From an uncultured bacterium (GTDB taxonomy: Bacteria; Cyanobacteriota; Vampirovibrionia; Gastranaerophilales; Gastranaerophilaceae), in NCBI GenBank assembly GCA_949296425.1, contig CASFPN010000015.1:1-64000 (forward strand): a stretch of DNA of 64,000 nt. Reading direction: 5' to 3'. Shown piece by piece: positions 7,584 to 17,101 of this stretch (the first letter of the stretch is position 1; each line of letters begins with the position of its first letter). Position numbers and translations under genes: made by a program. A model generated the notes under the pieces. That model was not told where the DNA came from and ran no database searches. It worked only from the letters and a program-made list of their open reading frames with translations.

Positions 7584-9143
7584 TTACTTCTTCTTTTCGC
7601 CGGAGTAATCTGCAGTGCCCGGGAAGCTGTTTTGACCCGTTGTCATTCTCGTAATCCAGTATTGCATTTTTGGAATTAATGTAGATAAGAAAAGTGCAGA
7701 TATTGCAAAACCGACAGACCAGTTGCAGGCATTTTTTATAAAGTTTTCACGGCAGGCTTTTTCAAGAATCTGGGATGTGATTTCGGTTTTGTTTTTGCGT
7801 GCTTTTTCAATTATTTTTGATACATATTGGAAGATATCTTCTTTTAATGTTGCGAGTTCTTCATAATTTACATAGCGGTATTTATCTGTAGATGCATTTT
7901 GGGTTGCTACGCTGAATACATTTTGAAGAAATTCAGGCTGGTTAATCGCGCCTTCTCTAAAGATGTCTTTAACCTGATTTTTTGTAAGCACGGCAACCCC
8001 TTCAACTTCAGGCTGAAGTTTTGACATGCGTTCAGCAAGATCTGTGTATTTTGAAATATTGTCAGATGTAAATTGTTGTGTTTGTTTTAAATACTCTTTA
8101 AATTCGTCAAGAGATATTACTTTGTGTTCGTCAAATTTGCGGATTAAATCTCTGTCGATAAAACCTACATTACTGTTATCGCCGGTGGCAAGTCTTGCAA
8201 ATGTTTCCACATCCATTCTGCCGCCTTGTTTTTTTAATACGGCTTCAAGATGATCGGTAACCTGTTTTGCCGCAACAGGATCAAGACGTGTTTTTCTGCC
8301 GTCTTCTATCTGATTGAGCCATCTGTTGATGTTTGGCATACTGAACATATAGAAATATATTGAAGTTAAATCTCTAAATAAGACTTCTGTTCTTTCATGT
8401 TTATTTCTTGAACTTATAGCACGTCCGCCTGCTATGCCGACATCTGTAGAAAGAAGCTGGTATGTTGCATCATTTTCAAATTTATTGGCTATTGAAAGAA
8501 GTGCGTTATAATTCATTCCGAACGGAATTTTTTTGTTATCTTCGGATTTTAAAAACTTATCCATAGATAATTGCTGATAATTCAATGATTGAGTATTTGA
8601 GTTTTCTTTATTTTGTCCGAAATGTTTTTGATGGTAAACAGCCGTTATATGCTGGTTTATTTTCGGGACAACAAAACCTACAAGAAGGTTGGCAAGTATA
8701 ATGCTGGAGCCTATTTTTAGAGCTTTAAATACGGCTATTTGATTTTTGCTGAGATTTTTGATTAATTTACCTGTTTTGCCTTGAAGTTTAGCATTTGCTT
8801 TTAATTTTTTATCATCAAACAGGAAGTTTTTGAGAGGTTTTCGCACTCCGTCTTCCTGAGCATCAAAGTTTGCGGTATGCAGTTTTAAGATTTTTTTGCC
8901 TATATAATCGTTCATTTTATTGAACATTTTGACGCCTGCAAACCAGAATGCAGCTCCTATAGTTTCCTCAGTGAAACGTTCTCTGGCTTCTTCAAAACCG
9001 CCTCTTTTGTAAGCCTGAACAGTTCTGCCTCCTGTTACGAAGCATTCCAGTAAAATTAAAGGCGCTAAACTGCGGCTTGCAAGTCCGCGGATAAACCGTC
9101 GGGGGTAACTAAACTGTGAAATTGTCTGTGGTCTTACATCCAT
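7584..9143 (-). CDS. Large membrane-associated hypothetical protein
   Basis: 519 residues beginning MDVRPQTISQFSYPRRFIRG. There are hydrophobic segments near 25-38, near 58-72, near 146-166 (SSIILANLLVGFVVPKI) and near 478-498 (GFAISALFLSTLIPKM). The middle, about 180-460, is soluble, helical and charged. No enzyme motif recognised. The start carries CGGAAAAA upstream. Size, helical content and placement of membrane segments suggest a structural or scaffolding membrane protein. The gene at 9341 on the other strand shares the style (Gly-rich membrane segments, loop with many Lys) but not clear identity. Family not recognised by me. Confidence 0.7.
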   Translation of the reverse strand: MDVRPQTISQFSYPRRFIRGLASRSLAPLILLECFVTGGRTVQAYKRGGFEEARERFTEETIGAAFWFAGVKMFNKMNDYIGKKILKLHTANFDAQEDGVRKPLKNFLFDDKKLKANAKLQGKTGKLIKNLSKNQIAVFKALKIGSSIILANLLVGFVVPKINQHITAVYHQKHFGQNKENSNTQSLNYQQLSMDKFLKSEDNKKIPFGMNYNALLSIANKFENDATYQLLSTDVGIAGGRAISSRNKHERTEVLFRDLTSIYFYMFSMPNINRWLNQIEDGRKTRLDPVAAKQVTDHLEAVLKKQGGRMDVETFARLATGDNSNVGFIDRDLIRKFDEHKVISLDEFKEYLKQTQQFTSDNISKYTDLAERMSKLQPEVEGVAVLTKNQVKDIFREGAINQPEFLQNVFSVATQNASTDKYRYVNYEELATLKEDIFQYVSKIIEKARKNKTEITSQILEKACRENFIKNACNWSVGFAISALFLSTLIPKMQYWITRMTTGQNSFPGTADYSGEKKK

Positions 9144-9340
9144 ATATTTTTCCGTTTTAAAACATTTTATTTAATATTCCTGAATGTTTTTTTTTGCTTT
9201 TAGTTTAAGTTTTTTTAAGATATTGTTACAAGATATAATGTAATTTTGACACTAATTAAGAAATGTAAAAAATCTATGATAAAATAACAATGTTTTTTCT
9301 TCAGTGTTTTTGATAAAATGGAAACATAAGGTAGTACATA

Positions 9341-10135
9341 ATGTCAGTTAATAATATTACATCATTTACAAGTCGAAATTATCCCGTAAAAAATAATACA
9401 GAGAAAAACAGAGAGAATAAATATTTGAAACCAGGCGTTATTCTTACATCTGCTTTGGGTGTAGGGGCAGCTTTGGCAGTGATTGCGAAAAAACAGGGAT
9501 TTTCTCTTAAACCTTCAGCTATAAAAAATACTCCGGTAAAAGACTGGGCAATTTTTAGATTGTATGATAAAAATCATCCGAATAAAAAGACTATTGAATT
9601 AGAAGACGAAAAAGAAATTATTTCATTGGCGGCGGCTTCTGTTGCTGGAGGTTTGGCAGGAGGTGCAATTTTTGATGATAAAAAACATTTTAAAGCAAAA
9701 CTGAGAGAGGCGGTTAACCAGCTTTTAGGCAATGTTCTTGTTCCTGTTGCATGTGTTGGCGGTGTTGCAAGACTTTATAAGGCAAATAAGGAAAAATTGG
9801 TGTCTGTCATGCCGCAACTCAAAAGTACAGGTAAATTTGCAAAGAATTTTAATAAAGTTATACAAATTTTACCTGGCTCGTTCGCTACAATTGTTTCACT
9901 CGGATTTGGAATTATTGCCGGAAACAAAGTTTCTAATTTTATTAACGAAAAATTATTCCACAAAAAAGTTGAAAGAAACATTAAAGGATCTGATTTTGCG
10001 CCTCATGTTGATGATCTGGGCATGGCAGTTTCATTGATGGCTGAAAAATCAAAAGGTGCTTCCTTTATACAAAGAATAGTTCCATTATTTTTATGTGTGC
10101 CGGGAATTGAAACAGGCATGCACAGAGATTTGTAG
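9341..10135 (+). CDS. Membrane protein of unknown function
   Basis: 264 residues. It starts MSVNNITSFTSRNYPV, a loose form of the N-I-x-F tag. Membrane segments: 30-49 (PGVILTSALGVGAALAVIAK), about 99-117 (LAAASVAGGLAGGAIF), about 130-147 (LLGNVLVPVACVGGVARL), about 180-198 (SFATIVSLGFGIIAGNKV) and near the C-terminus (IVPLFLCVPGIETGM). AAGG lies ten bases before the ATG. It is divergent from the 7584-9143 gene across about 200 bases. No known transporter motif; function unknown. Confidence 0.65.
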   Translation: MSVNNITSFTSRNYPVKNNTEKNRENKYLKPGVILTSALGVGAALAVIAKKQGFSLKPSAIKNTPVKDWAIFRLYDKNHPNKKTIELEDEKEIISLAAASVAGGLAGGAIFDDKKHFKAKLREAVNQLLGNVLVPVACVGGVARLYKANKEKLVSVMPQLKSTGKFAKNFNKVIQILPGSFATIVSLGFGIIAGNKVSNFINEKLFHKKVERNIKGSDFAPHVDDLGMAVSLMAEKSKGASFIQRIVPLFLCVPGIETGMHRDL

Positions 10136-10158
10136 AATTATAATTTATTTTGAAAATT

Positions 10159-12213
10159 TTACTGCTGTGGTTCCGGTTCTTTTAATATATCGGCATATTT
10201 TTGTAATTCATTAAGCAGTGGTCTGCATTCTGTATAAAGATTTTTTCTTAATTCTTTTTTATACGGGCTTTGCAATACTGCTCTGTCTATTTCTGCCTGT
10301 AAAGCTATTTTTAATACTTCGGGAACATTTATTGCAGTTGGATTTTCACTCGCAAGATTTTTATAATATTTATCTATAAAGTCAGGAGAAAGACGTTCCT
10401 GCCAGTTATCTTTTTTATCAACACCGCCGATATTATAAACTATGTCAGTTATGCCAAAAAGATCAGCAAAAGATAATTCAAATTTTTTCCTTGTCATAAG
10501 TTCCGCAAATTTTGCTTTTACACGTTCTGCATCGGCTTTTTTAAGTTCTTCTCCTGTCTTTCTTGTTTGATCAGGGTTACAATCTGAAATTTTATCACAA
10601 AATTCATCCCGTCTTTTGGCTCTGGCCGGATCCTGATTTAAGTATCCTGCAAGATACAAAGGATTCCATGCCTGATTGTTTCTTACCCAGTCTTTTTCCG
10701 CAAGCATTCTCTGTACAGGAATATCATCGTGTGAACCCAGAAGTGCCCAACGTTCATTCCATTTTATTATATTATCTTGTATTGGGAATTTCGAATCAAA
10801 TTTCGGCGTTTCAGCACGTTCCCACTGCAGGGTCATTAATTCCGGAAGTTTAAGCTGATTATAATAGACTTCTTTAAATATATCAGGATTACTGCAAATG
10901 GTTTCCCATATAGGATCTGAGGGCTTCAGATTATGTTCTTTAAGTGTAGGCAATATTATTTTTTCAAGAATTCTCGGGTAGTTATAGTAATCATCAATTT
11001 TTTGTCCGTTTTCTTGTGTCTGGGACATTAAAGAACCTTGTAATTTACCGTAATCAAGATTATGATTTTCGTCAAACGCAATGCTGTCTTTTCTTATAAG
11101 GAAAGGTTCGACAAGTCCCATTACATGGTCAATTCTTGTATTTTCACAAAATTCCAGTGCATAATCCAGTTTATCCTTTATAAATTGGCCGCCTCTGTTA
11201 AGTTTAAGCTCCGGACCTATAAATATTTTTTTAGGGTTAATAACAGGGAGCCACCATAACTGGTGTTTACCGTTTCCTTCATAAGCTCCTATTGAATAGT
11301 TATCCAAAAATACATCTTTATAGCGCCATTCATCCATTTTAGAGCAGCCGATTAGCAGGTCGTTAATATATTTAAAATTATTTTCATCGCGCCATTGTTT
11401 ATTTTCTTTTATTTGTTTTGTTGCAATAAATTGTTCAAACTTATATTGTTCTATTTGCTTTTTATTAGCTTTTTTGATTGTTGCTAATCTGTCTAACGCC
11501 TCAATATCTCCATTTGCAACGTAATCCATCAGGTTTTTATCTAAATCATTGTCCCAGTCTTCAAATTTGTCGGTTTTATAATGGTTGGCAAGTACTTTAA
11601 AGACGCCTTCATCGGTTAAACGTTTGTTGTGCCGTTTTAAAAACTGTTTAAATTCTTTATCAAGAGCTATAGCCTGAGGCTGGCCTTTTGCGAGGTTGGC
11701 TTTGAAGTTGTTAAAACTTTCTGTGAGTGCGGTGTCATAAGTCTTTAATGCTTCATTAAAGTTTGTGAGAGCATAGTCTTTATCTGTAATTTTAGGGATT
11801 GAAGTTACTTTATTAAATGTTTCGCCGGATAAAATGTTGCCGTAATTATCAGTTGTAAGCTCCTCAAGATCAATAAATAATTTGTTTTTTGCAAACGCTG
11901 AAGAATTGTAGGGAGAAGGTTTAAGCATTCCGGGGCTCATCATTTCTAATTCTCCTCCGGGCCCAAGCTGATTGCCGTTGAAGCCGTATAACTGGAGAAA
12001 TTTCATGTATTTCTTTGCAGCTTTTCCGTATGGGGAACCGATATAGGAGTCATACCCCAAGGCAGGAAAACATGACCCATGGGTTATTATAATGCGGTCT
12101 TTTGTGCCCATTAATTCAAATGTTTTTTGGCATGCCGCCTTTAAACCCGGTTCTTCTTCTTTTGTCGGCCGTCTTTCAAACGTGACAGTATTATTTATCC
12201 CTAAAATTTTCAT
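10159..12213 (-). CDS. 4-alpha-glucanotransferase, divergent GH77 (MalQ-like), tagged
   Basis: 684 residues. It begins MKILGINNTVTFERRP, which looks like the tag seen on other proteins here. GH77 signatures in order: SPYNSSAFAKNKLFIDLEEL near 103-122, RIDHVMGLVEPFL near 360 with the predicted nucleophile Asp, an ETICSNP region at the place of the usual EDLG acid/base motif, and GSHDDIPVQRM near 518 (usual form GTHDN). The enzyme transfers glucan segments between alpha-1,4-glucans in maltodextrin or glycogen turnover. Catalytic Asp and Glu appear kept but the motifs are clearly drifted, so activity should be viewed with care. The 1374-residue GH13-like protein at 51091 has a similar tag and may act in the same pathway. 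Confidence 0.85.
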   Translation of the reverse strand: MKILGINNTVTFERRPTKEEEPGLKAACQKTFELMGTKDRIIITHGSCFPALGYDSYIGSPYGKAAKKYMKFLQLYGFNGNQLGPGGELEMMSPGMLKPSPYNSSAFAKNKLFIDLEELTTDNYGNILSGETFNKVTSIPKITDKDYALTNFNEALKTYDTALTESFNNFKANLAKGQPQAIALDKEFKQFLKRHNKRLTDEGVFKVLANHYKTDKFEDWDNDLDKNLMDYVANGDIEALDRLATIKKANKKQIEQYKFEQFIATKQIKENKQWRDENNFKYINDLLIGCSKMDEWRYKDVFLDNYSIGAYEGNGKHQLWWLPVINPKKIFIGPELKLNRGGQFIKDKLDYALEFCENTRIDHVMGLVEPFLIRKDSIAFDENHNLDYGKLQGSLMSQTQENGQKIDDYYNYPRILEKIILPTLKEHNLKPSDPIWETICSNPDIFKEVYYNQLKLPELMTLQWERAETPKFDSKFPIQDNIIKWNERWALLGSHDDIPVQRMLAEKDWVRNNQAWNPLYLAGYLNQDPARAKRRDEFCDKISDCNPDQTRKTGEELKKADAERVKAKFAELMTRKKFELSFADLFGITDIVYNIGGVDKKDNWQERLSPDFIDKYYKNLASENPTAINVPEVLKIALQAEIDRAVLQSPYKKELRKNLYTECRPLLNELQKYADILKEPEPQQ

Positions 12214-12268
12214 AATATTTTAAAACCTGAACAAAAATTTTTTTGCTATTTAATTTTAAATTTAATTT

Positions 12269-13747
12269 TTAAATTTCTGAAATTATTTCTATTTGTGAAT
12301 TACAACCAATTTCTTCACGTGAGAGTACTGCAATATTATTCATGTAGTTGCTTAAAAGTGTGAATATCAGATGTCTAAATTCAAGCGGAACAATCAGTTT
12401 CGGATTTTCAATATTTAATTTGCGTACTTGTTTGTTTATTTTTTCAGCCAACTGTTCTGCAAAATCAGCATCAATTCGTATTATGGCATCGTCATCCTCA
12501 TCAAAATTCGGGCAAAATTTTGATAATGTTGTTTCTGAAATTTCAAATGCACTTATGACACCTTCCGAATTTTGATTGTTTTTGCATATTTGACGTGAAA
12601 GTGATAATCTCAGTTTTTTTATCAAATCGGATTTTGTGCTGTCAGCGGCAAAATCGTTAATTTTTTCGAAAATTGATGTGATATCTTTTATTGATATTTT
12701 TTCTCTGACAAGGCTTGTTAAAACAAATCTTAAATCGGACAGCGAAAGAAAATCCGGAATAATATTTGATATCAGAAATTCATTCGTGTTTGTTACAACA
12801 TCAATATATCTATCCAATTCATTATAGTCAAGGAGATCGTCGACATATTTTACCGCACAAAATTCAAGAGCCTGTGATATATATGCGGCACTCGAAATCC
12901 CTTCCTGCCAAAAATCTTTTGCCTTATTTTTTTCAATCCAGATTATTTTTCGCCCTGTTATTTTATCAATATCTGGTATTGAATCTTTGATTTTCTTTTC
13001 CAGATGCAATTGATCCGTATAGAACATTAAAAATCCGGGATATACACAAGATTTGAAAACTTCAAGACCTTTAATTTTTATGCAAAATTCATAAGGATTC
13101 AGATTTTCATCGTCTTTAAACACAATTTTCGGGATTATAAATCCGAGTGTTTCTGTGAGTTTGAGTCTGGATTTAACTGTTTCTGAGATGAGTTCTTCTT
13201 CTAATATTTCCTGATTTGGGTTTACATAACCAAGTATTTCTTCGCTTAACAGTATTGACAATTTTTCTTCTTTAAGCATAGAATACATAGCATCCGGGGA
13301 TGTTGCCCTTGCAAGTTTAAGCTTTAAGTCTTCTAACTCTTTTAATCCGGCTGATATTTTATCATTAAGTTTTTTTCTGTTCACTGAGGCGGGTGCTTCG
13401 CCTTCTAATTCTGCTTTTATTTTTGCAATTTTTGTTTTCTGTTCTCTTATTTTTTCCTGAATTTCAAGACAGATGTCATAAGGCGATTGTTCAGGTGAGA
13501 GCATTTTTTCCATCTGGCTTTTAAATGTTGATATGTTTATAACGTCAGCATTTGTTTCAGGAGTGCCGTATTCCGCCTCTTTCATAAAAATGCAATGACA
13601 TAGAACCTGGCCTTCTTCATTTTCAACTTCTTGCATGCTATAGAGTTCCCAGTTGTTCATTGACATTTCATTCAAAAGATTCTGTAATTCCTGGGTATTG
13701 TCACTTGAACAGGTTTTTATTACATATTGTAATTTTTTGTTAAACAT
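12269..13747 (-). CDS. Soluble FlhA C-terminal (FHIPEP) domain protein with DUF4177-like N-terminus
   Basis: 492 residues without any membrane segment. Residues 1-57 (QYVIKTCSSDN...NNWELYSMQEVENEEG) match the DUF4177 pattern; 92-145 is a charged coiled coil. From about 165 the chain follows the FlhA cytoplasmic domain step by step: LTETLGFIIPKIVFKDDENL, then YEFCIKIKGLEV, IIWIEKNKAKDFWQEG, IPDFLSLSDLRFVLTSLVRE, ISIKDITSIFEKINDFA, and the final PLEFRHLIFTLLSNYM...VLSREEI. FlhA normally has about 320 residues of membrane helices before this domain; they are absent here. In flagella and type III secretion this domain receives chaperone-substrate complexes at the export gate. It starts three bases after udp, as the last gene of a bamA-ompH-udp run. 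Confidence 0.85.
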   Translation of the reverse strand: MFNKKLQYVIKTCSSDNTQELQNLLNEMSMNNWELYSMQEVENEEGQVLCHCIFMKEAEYGTPETNADVINISTFKSQMEKMLSPEQSPYDICLEIQEKIREQKTKIAKIKAELEGEAPASVNRKKLNDKISAGLKELEDLKLKLARATSPDAMYSMLKEEKLSILLSEEILGYVNPNQEILEEELISETVKSRLKLTETLGFIIPKIVFKDDENLNPYEFCIKIKGLEVFKSCVYPGFLMFYTDQLHLEKKIKDSIPDIDKITGRKIIWIEKNKAKDFWQEGISSAAYISQALEFCAVKYVDDLLDYNELDRYIDVVTNTNEFLISNIIPDFLSLSDLRFVLTSLVREKISIKDITSIFEKINDFAADSTKSDLIKKLRLSLSRQICKNNQNSEGVISAFEISETTLSKFCPNFDEDDDAIIRIDADFAEQLAEKINKQVRKLNIENPKLIVPLEFRHLIFTLLSNYMNNIAVLSREEIGCNSQIEIISEI

Positions 13748-13750
13748 ATA

Positions 13751-14521
13751 TTACTCCTTGGATTGTGATATAAGAATTTTTAAGGCTTCAATTGCTGTTT
13801 TTATTGCTTTGTCTGCGTCATGGACAACAGGATTTTCAAGATTTTGTTTTTCTCTTTCCTGATTTGCAACAGTTAAAAATACTGAACCGACTTTTACTTT
13901 TAAAAGGCTTGCTACAATAAACAGAGCCGCTGATTCCATTTCTGATGCCAGACACCCCAGTTTTTTCCAGGCTTCCCATTTATTTATGAGTTCATAGCTT
14001 ACGGGCATTTGTTCAGGATAATGCTGCCCATAGAAAGAATCTTTGCATTGGACTATACCTGTATGGTATTCAAAATTAAGATTTTGTGCTCCTTTTACAA
14101 GGGCATTTATGATATCCAGATTTGCAACCGCGGGGAATTCTATCGGGGCATATTCTTTTGAAGTACCTTCCATTCTGATTGCACCTGTTGCAATTACAAT
14201 ATCACCGCCTTTGACATTAATATCAATACCGCCACAGGTTCCTACACGTATAAATGTTTCTGCACCGACCTTAACAAGTTCTTCAAGAGCTATTGCAGCT
14301 GACGGACCGCCTATACCGGTAGAAGTTACACTTACCTTAACTCCGTTTAAATAACCGGTATAGGTCGTAAATTCGCGTCTGTCTGCAATCAACTGTGCGT
14401 TTTCAAAATATTCGGCAATTTTTTTACATCGTTTCGGATCACCCGGTAATATTACGTATTGTCCCACATCGCCGGGTTTTAATCCTATATGATACTGTTC
14501 ATTATTTTCCGAATAATTCAT
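13751..14521 (-). CDS. udp: Uridine phosphorylase (nucleoside phosphorylase family)
   Basis: 256 residues. [19 protein letters not shown] near 22-40 is the phosphate-binding start of the PNP/UDP family; [17 protein letters not shown] near 68 and IRVGTCGGI near 90 form the ribose/phosphate site; [14 protein letters not shown] near 190 holds the ME-S substrate motif of uridine phosphorylases. It cleaves uridine with phosphate to uracil and ribose-1-phosphate in cytoplasmic pyrimidine salvage. A purine substrate cannot be fully excluded from motifs. Gaps to the genes on both sides are 3 and 17 bases, so it is cotranscribed with ompH and the FlhA-domain gene. Confidence 0.9.
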   Translation of the reverse strand: MNYSENNEQYHIGLKPGDVGQYVILPGDPKRCKKIAEYFENAQLIADRREFTTYTGYLNGVKVSVTSTGIGGPSAAIALEELVKVGAETFIRVGTCGGIDINVKGGDIVIATGAIRMEGTSKEYAPIEFPAVANLDIINALVKGAQNLNFEYHTGIVQCKDSFYGQHYPEQMPVSYELINKWEAWKKLGCLASEMESAALFIVASLLKVKVGSVFLTVANQEREKQNLENPVVHDADKAIKTAIEALKILISQSKE

Positions 14522-14538
14522 TATTATTTATTCCCTTT

Positions 14539-14997
14539 TTAGTATTTTCCGCTTTTTAATTTTTGGATTACGATATCTGATATATCAACGCCGCCGACAA
14601 AGATTACCCTGTAATCCAAAACGGCATCCAGTTTTTGCTGTACAAGAACTTCTTTTGTAGCTGCCTGAATTTTGTTGTAAACCTGTTCTTCTTTTTGATT
14701 TTTTAATCTCATGTAAGCTTCTTCTTTAAGTTTGAATTCACGAGCTGTTTGTTCTTCAAAATTTTGTTTTTTCAAAGGTGTGTCCAATGATTTGTATTGT
14801 TTTTCTTTGTCAACCATATATTGCTGCATTTCAAGAGCTTTGGCATCAATTTCTTTGATAGCCTGTTGTGCAAACGGGAAGTTTGCCTGAACTTTTTGAT
14901 AATCAATGTAACCTATTCCGGCTGCATTTGCCTGATTGCCAAATGTCAAAAACAAACCTGCCGTCATTAAAAGTGCTGCTAATTTAAATTTTTTCAT
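14539..14997 (-). CDS. Periplasmic chaperone of the OmpH/Skp family
   Basis: 152 residues. The signal peptide is MKKFKLAALLMTAGLFLTFG with cleavage near NANA|A. GIGYIDYQKVQANFP just after it is the conserved beta-strand start of OmpH/Skp, followed by a long charged coiled coil (about 40-120), the tentacle of the trimer, and the closing VLDYRVIFVGGVDISDIVI segment. Family members hold unfolded outer-membrane proteins in the periplasm. It follows bamA by 25 bases, the classic bamA-skp order, which supports the call. Confidence 0.9.
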   Translation of the reverse strand: MKKFKLAALLMTAGLFLTFGNQANAAGIGYIDYQKVQANFPFAQQAIKEIDAKALEMQQYMVDKEKQYKSLDTPLKKQNFEEQTAREFKLKEEAYMRLKNQKEEQVYNKIQAATKEVLVQQKLDAVLDYRVIFVGGVDISDIVIQKLKSGKY

Positions 14998-15022
14998 TTA
15001 ATACCTCCTAAGGAATTTTATA

Positions 15023-16978
15023 TTAGTACATTATGTCGCCTACACCAAAAGTAAAGTAACCGCTTCTGTTACCGTTATCACCCGGGTTGGTAAGCGGAAT
15101 ACCGTAATCAATTGACAACGGTCCCATTCCCGGAATATACAATTTTAACCCTATACCTGCAGATACCGCGTATGTCGGTCTGTCGTATATCTGATCCGTA
15201 ATTGACGGGTTAAATATTTTACCGGCATCAGCCCAAACCGTAAATCTCAAATTGTTTAAGAAGTTTATGCGCGTTCTGTCAAGAAACGGAATAGGAGTTG
15301 CAAATTCCGCACTTCCCATAATGAACGCATCACCTGTACCTACACCGCTCATTTTAAAACCTCTTACGGTATAGGGGCCGCCTAATCTGTATGCCATTAC
15401 TTCAGGCATGTTGTCGCCGTGAATTTTGCCGCCGCCTTTGGCAGTGAATGACAGTGAAGATTTTTTACCCACAGGAATGTATTGTTTTACCATACCGGTT
15501 AATTTTCCGTGTGTTTTGTCAAAGTCAATAATTCCGATTTCTTCATCAAATCTGATACTTGCCATTGTACCTTTTCTTGTAACAGTCGCATTATCACGTG
15601 TATCGTAAAGCAATGCGGGACTCAGAGAAAGGAAAAAACCGCCTTCAAGCTGTTTTGCACGTTCGGAAATCGGGATATTATATTTAGAATAAAGACTGCT
15701 GATTTTATTTCCGTCGCCTTCTGACACATCAATATTTTCAACACCGAGTGTGAATGTCGATGTTACATGTTTGTTGCTTTTCATTCTGTGAGCAACAGTT
15801 GCTTCTGCACCGATTCTTCTTTCGATTGCAAGCGGTACCTGATAGCTGCCGAAGTCTCTGTAGAAAATTTTACTCATTAAAGAAGTATCTGCATTATAGA
15901 AATATGGCTTAAAGTAGCTTAATTCCGCCTGAAGATTCATTCTTCTTTTGATAGAGGCATCGTTTAATATTACACCGGTACCTGCTATACCGTTTAAGGC
16001 AAGTCTTTCGTTTCGTCCCAGAAAATTATTATCAGCAATTCCGACTGAACCGAATACACCGGTTACAGAGTCGATACCGCCTCCAATGGAAACACTTGCG
16101 GTTCTTTGTTCTTCGACATTGATTGTAATATCGTATGTGTCAGGTTCTTCAGTCGGTTCAATTTCTCTTGTAACATCTTTAAAAGCCTGTGTTGCATATA
16201 ACCTGACAAGATCTTCTTTTAAAAGGTTTTCATTATAAATCATACCGGGTTCTGTAAGGATATTTCTTTCAATTACATAATCCTTTGTTTTTTCATTTCC
16301 GGCAATCATTATTTTGTTAATAGTACCTTCTTTGATACTGATATTTACCGTACCGTCAGGATCATCAGTCACAGAGTCAATTCTTGCAAGGATGTATCCT
16401 TTTGAACTGTAGCAATCCTGAATTTTTGCTATTGCTTCATTAAGTTCGGCAATATTTTGGGGTTTACCTTTCATGGGCATGAGATAGGTAAGTATTTCAT
16501 CGGTAGATATAACGGTATTGCCCTCGATTGTAAAGTCTGTAATCGGGGCGTTTTCTTCAAGGATAATTTTTAAGGTAACGGTACCGTCATGATTGTTGAC
16601 GGGGATAGCTTTCATATTTTCCGTGAAATAACCAAGCTGATAAATCGCTTTTAAATCGTCTTTGATTGCGGATTTGCTGTAAGTACCGCCTTTTTGAAGC
16701 TGCATTTGTTGAAGTATTAAGGAGGTTTCAATAACGTTGTTTCCAAGGATTTGTATATCTTTTATTGTTCTGGAACCATTGGTATCTTTATTTTTTACTG
16801 CAGATGTTTCAAGTTCCGGACTTTCTTCTGTCTGTATGGCAGAAGGCGGCTGGAGTTCATGTATTCCGGAATCAACCGTATCTCCCCAGAAGTTTTCTTC
16901 TGAAAAACTCTGCAAAGGACACAGGAAAACCAATAGCAGGGCTGTTAAAGATATATATATTTTATTTATTAAGTTCAA
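15023..16978 (-). CDS. bamA: Outer-membrane assembly factor BamA/Omp85
   Basis: 651 residues. Signal peptide at 1-26 (LLLVFLCPLQSFS). POTRA repeats follow: IKDIQILGNNVIETSLI near 73, ITDFTIEGNTVISTDEI near 150 and INKIMIAGNEKTKDYVI near 225. The C-terminal 16-strand barrel (about 300-651) contains the RLGGPYTVRGFKMSGVG segment near 545 with the VRGF motif that interacts with the barrel lumen, and ends in FTFGVGDIMY. It inserts beta-barrel proteins in the outer membrane, so the cell is diderm. It heads the bamA-ompH-udp-FlhA-domain run. Confidence 0.93.
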   Translation of the reverse strand: MNLINKIYISLTALLLVFLCPLQSFSEENFWGDTVDSGIHELQPPSAIQTEESPELETSAVKNKDTNGSRTIKDIQILGNNVIETSLILQQMQLQKGGTYSKSAIKDDLKAIYQLGYFTENMKAIPVNNHDGTVTLKIILEENAPITDFTIEGNTVISTDEILTYLMPMKGKPQNIAELNEAIAKIQDCYSSKGYILARIDSVTDDPDGTVNISIKEGTINKIMIAGNEKTKDYVIERNILTEPGMIYNENLLKEDLVRLYATQAFKDVTREIEPTEEPDTYDITINVEEQRTASVSIGGGIDSVTGVFGSVGIADNNFLGRNERLALNGIAGTGVILNDASIKRRMNLQAELSYFKPYFYNADTSLMSKIFYRDFGSYQVPLAIERRIGAEATVAHRMKSNKHVTSTFTLGVENIDVSEGDGNKISSLYSKYNIPISERAKQLEGGFFLSLSPALLYDTRDNATVTRKGTMASIRFDEEIGIIDFDKTHGKLTGMVKQYIPVGKKSSLSFTAKGGGKIHGDNMPEVMAYRLGGPYTVRGFKMSGVGTGDAFIMGSAEFATPIPFLDRTRINFLNNLRFTVWADAGKIFNPSITDQIYDRPTYAVSAGIGLKLYIPGMGPLSIDYGIPLTNPGDNGNRSGYFTFGVGDIMY

Positions 16979-17101
16979 AAAATCTCTACCTTAAAAACTT
17001 CGTTATACTATCCTAAAAATATTATATCATAAATTAAAAAAAGTGAAACATTTAAATCAGAATTAAGTTATTTGTATGATATGAGTTAATAATATTTTAG
17101 C

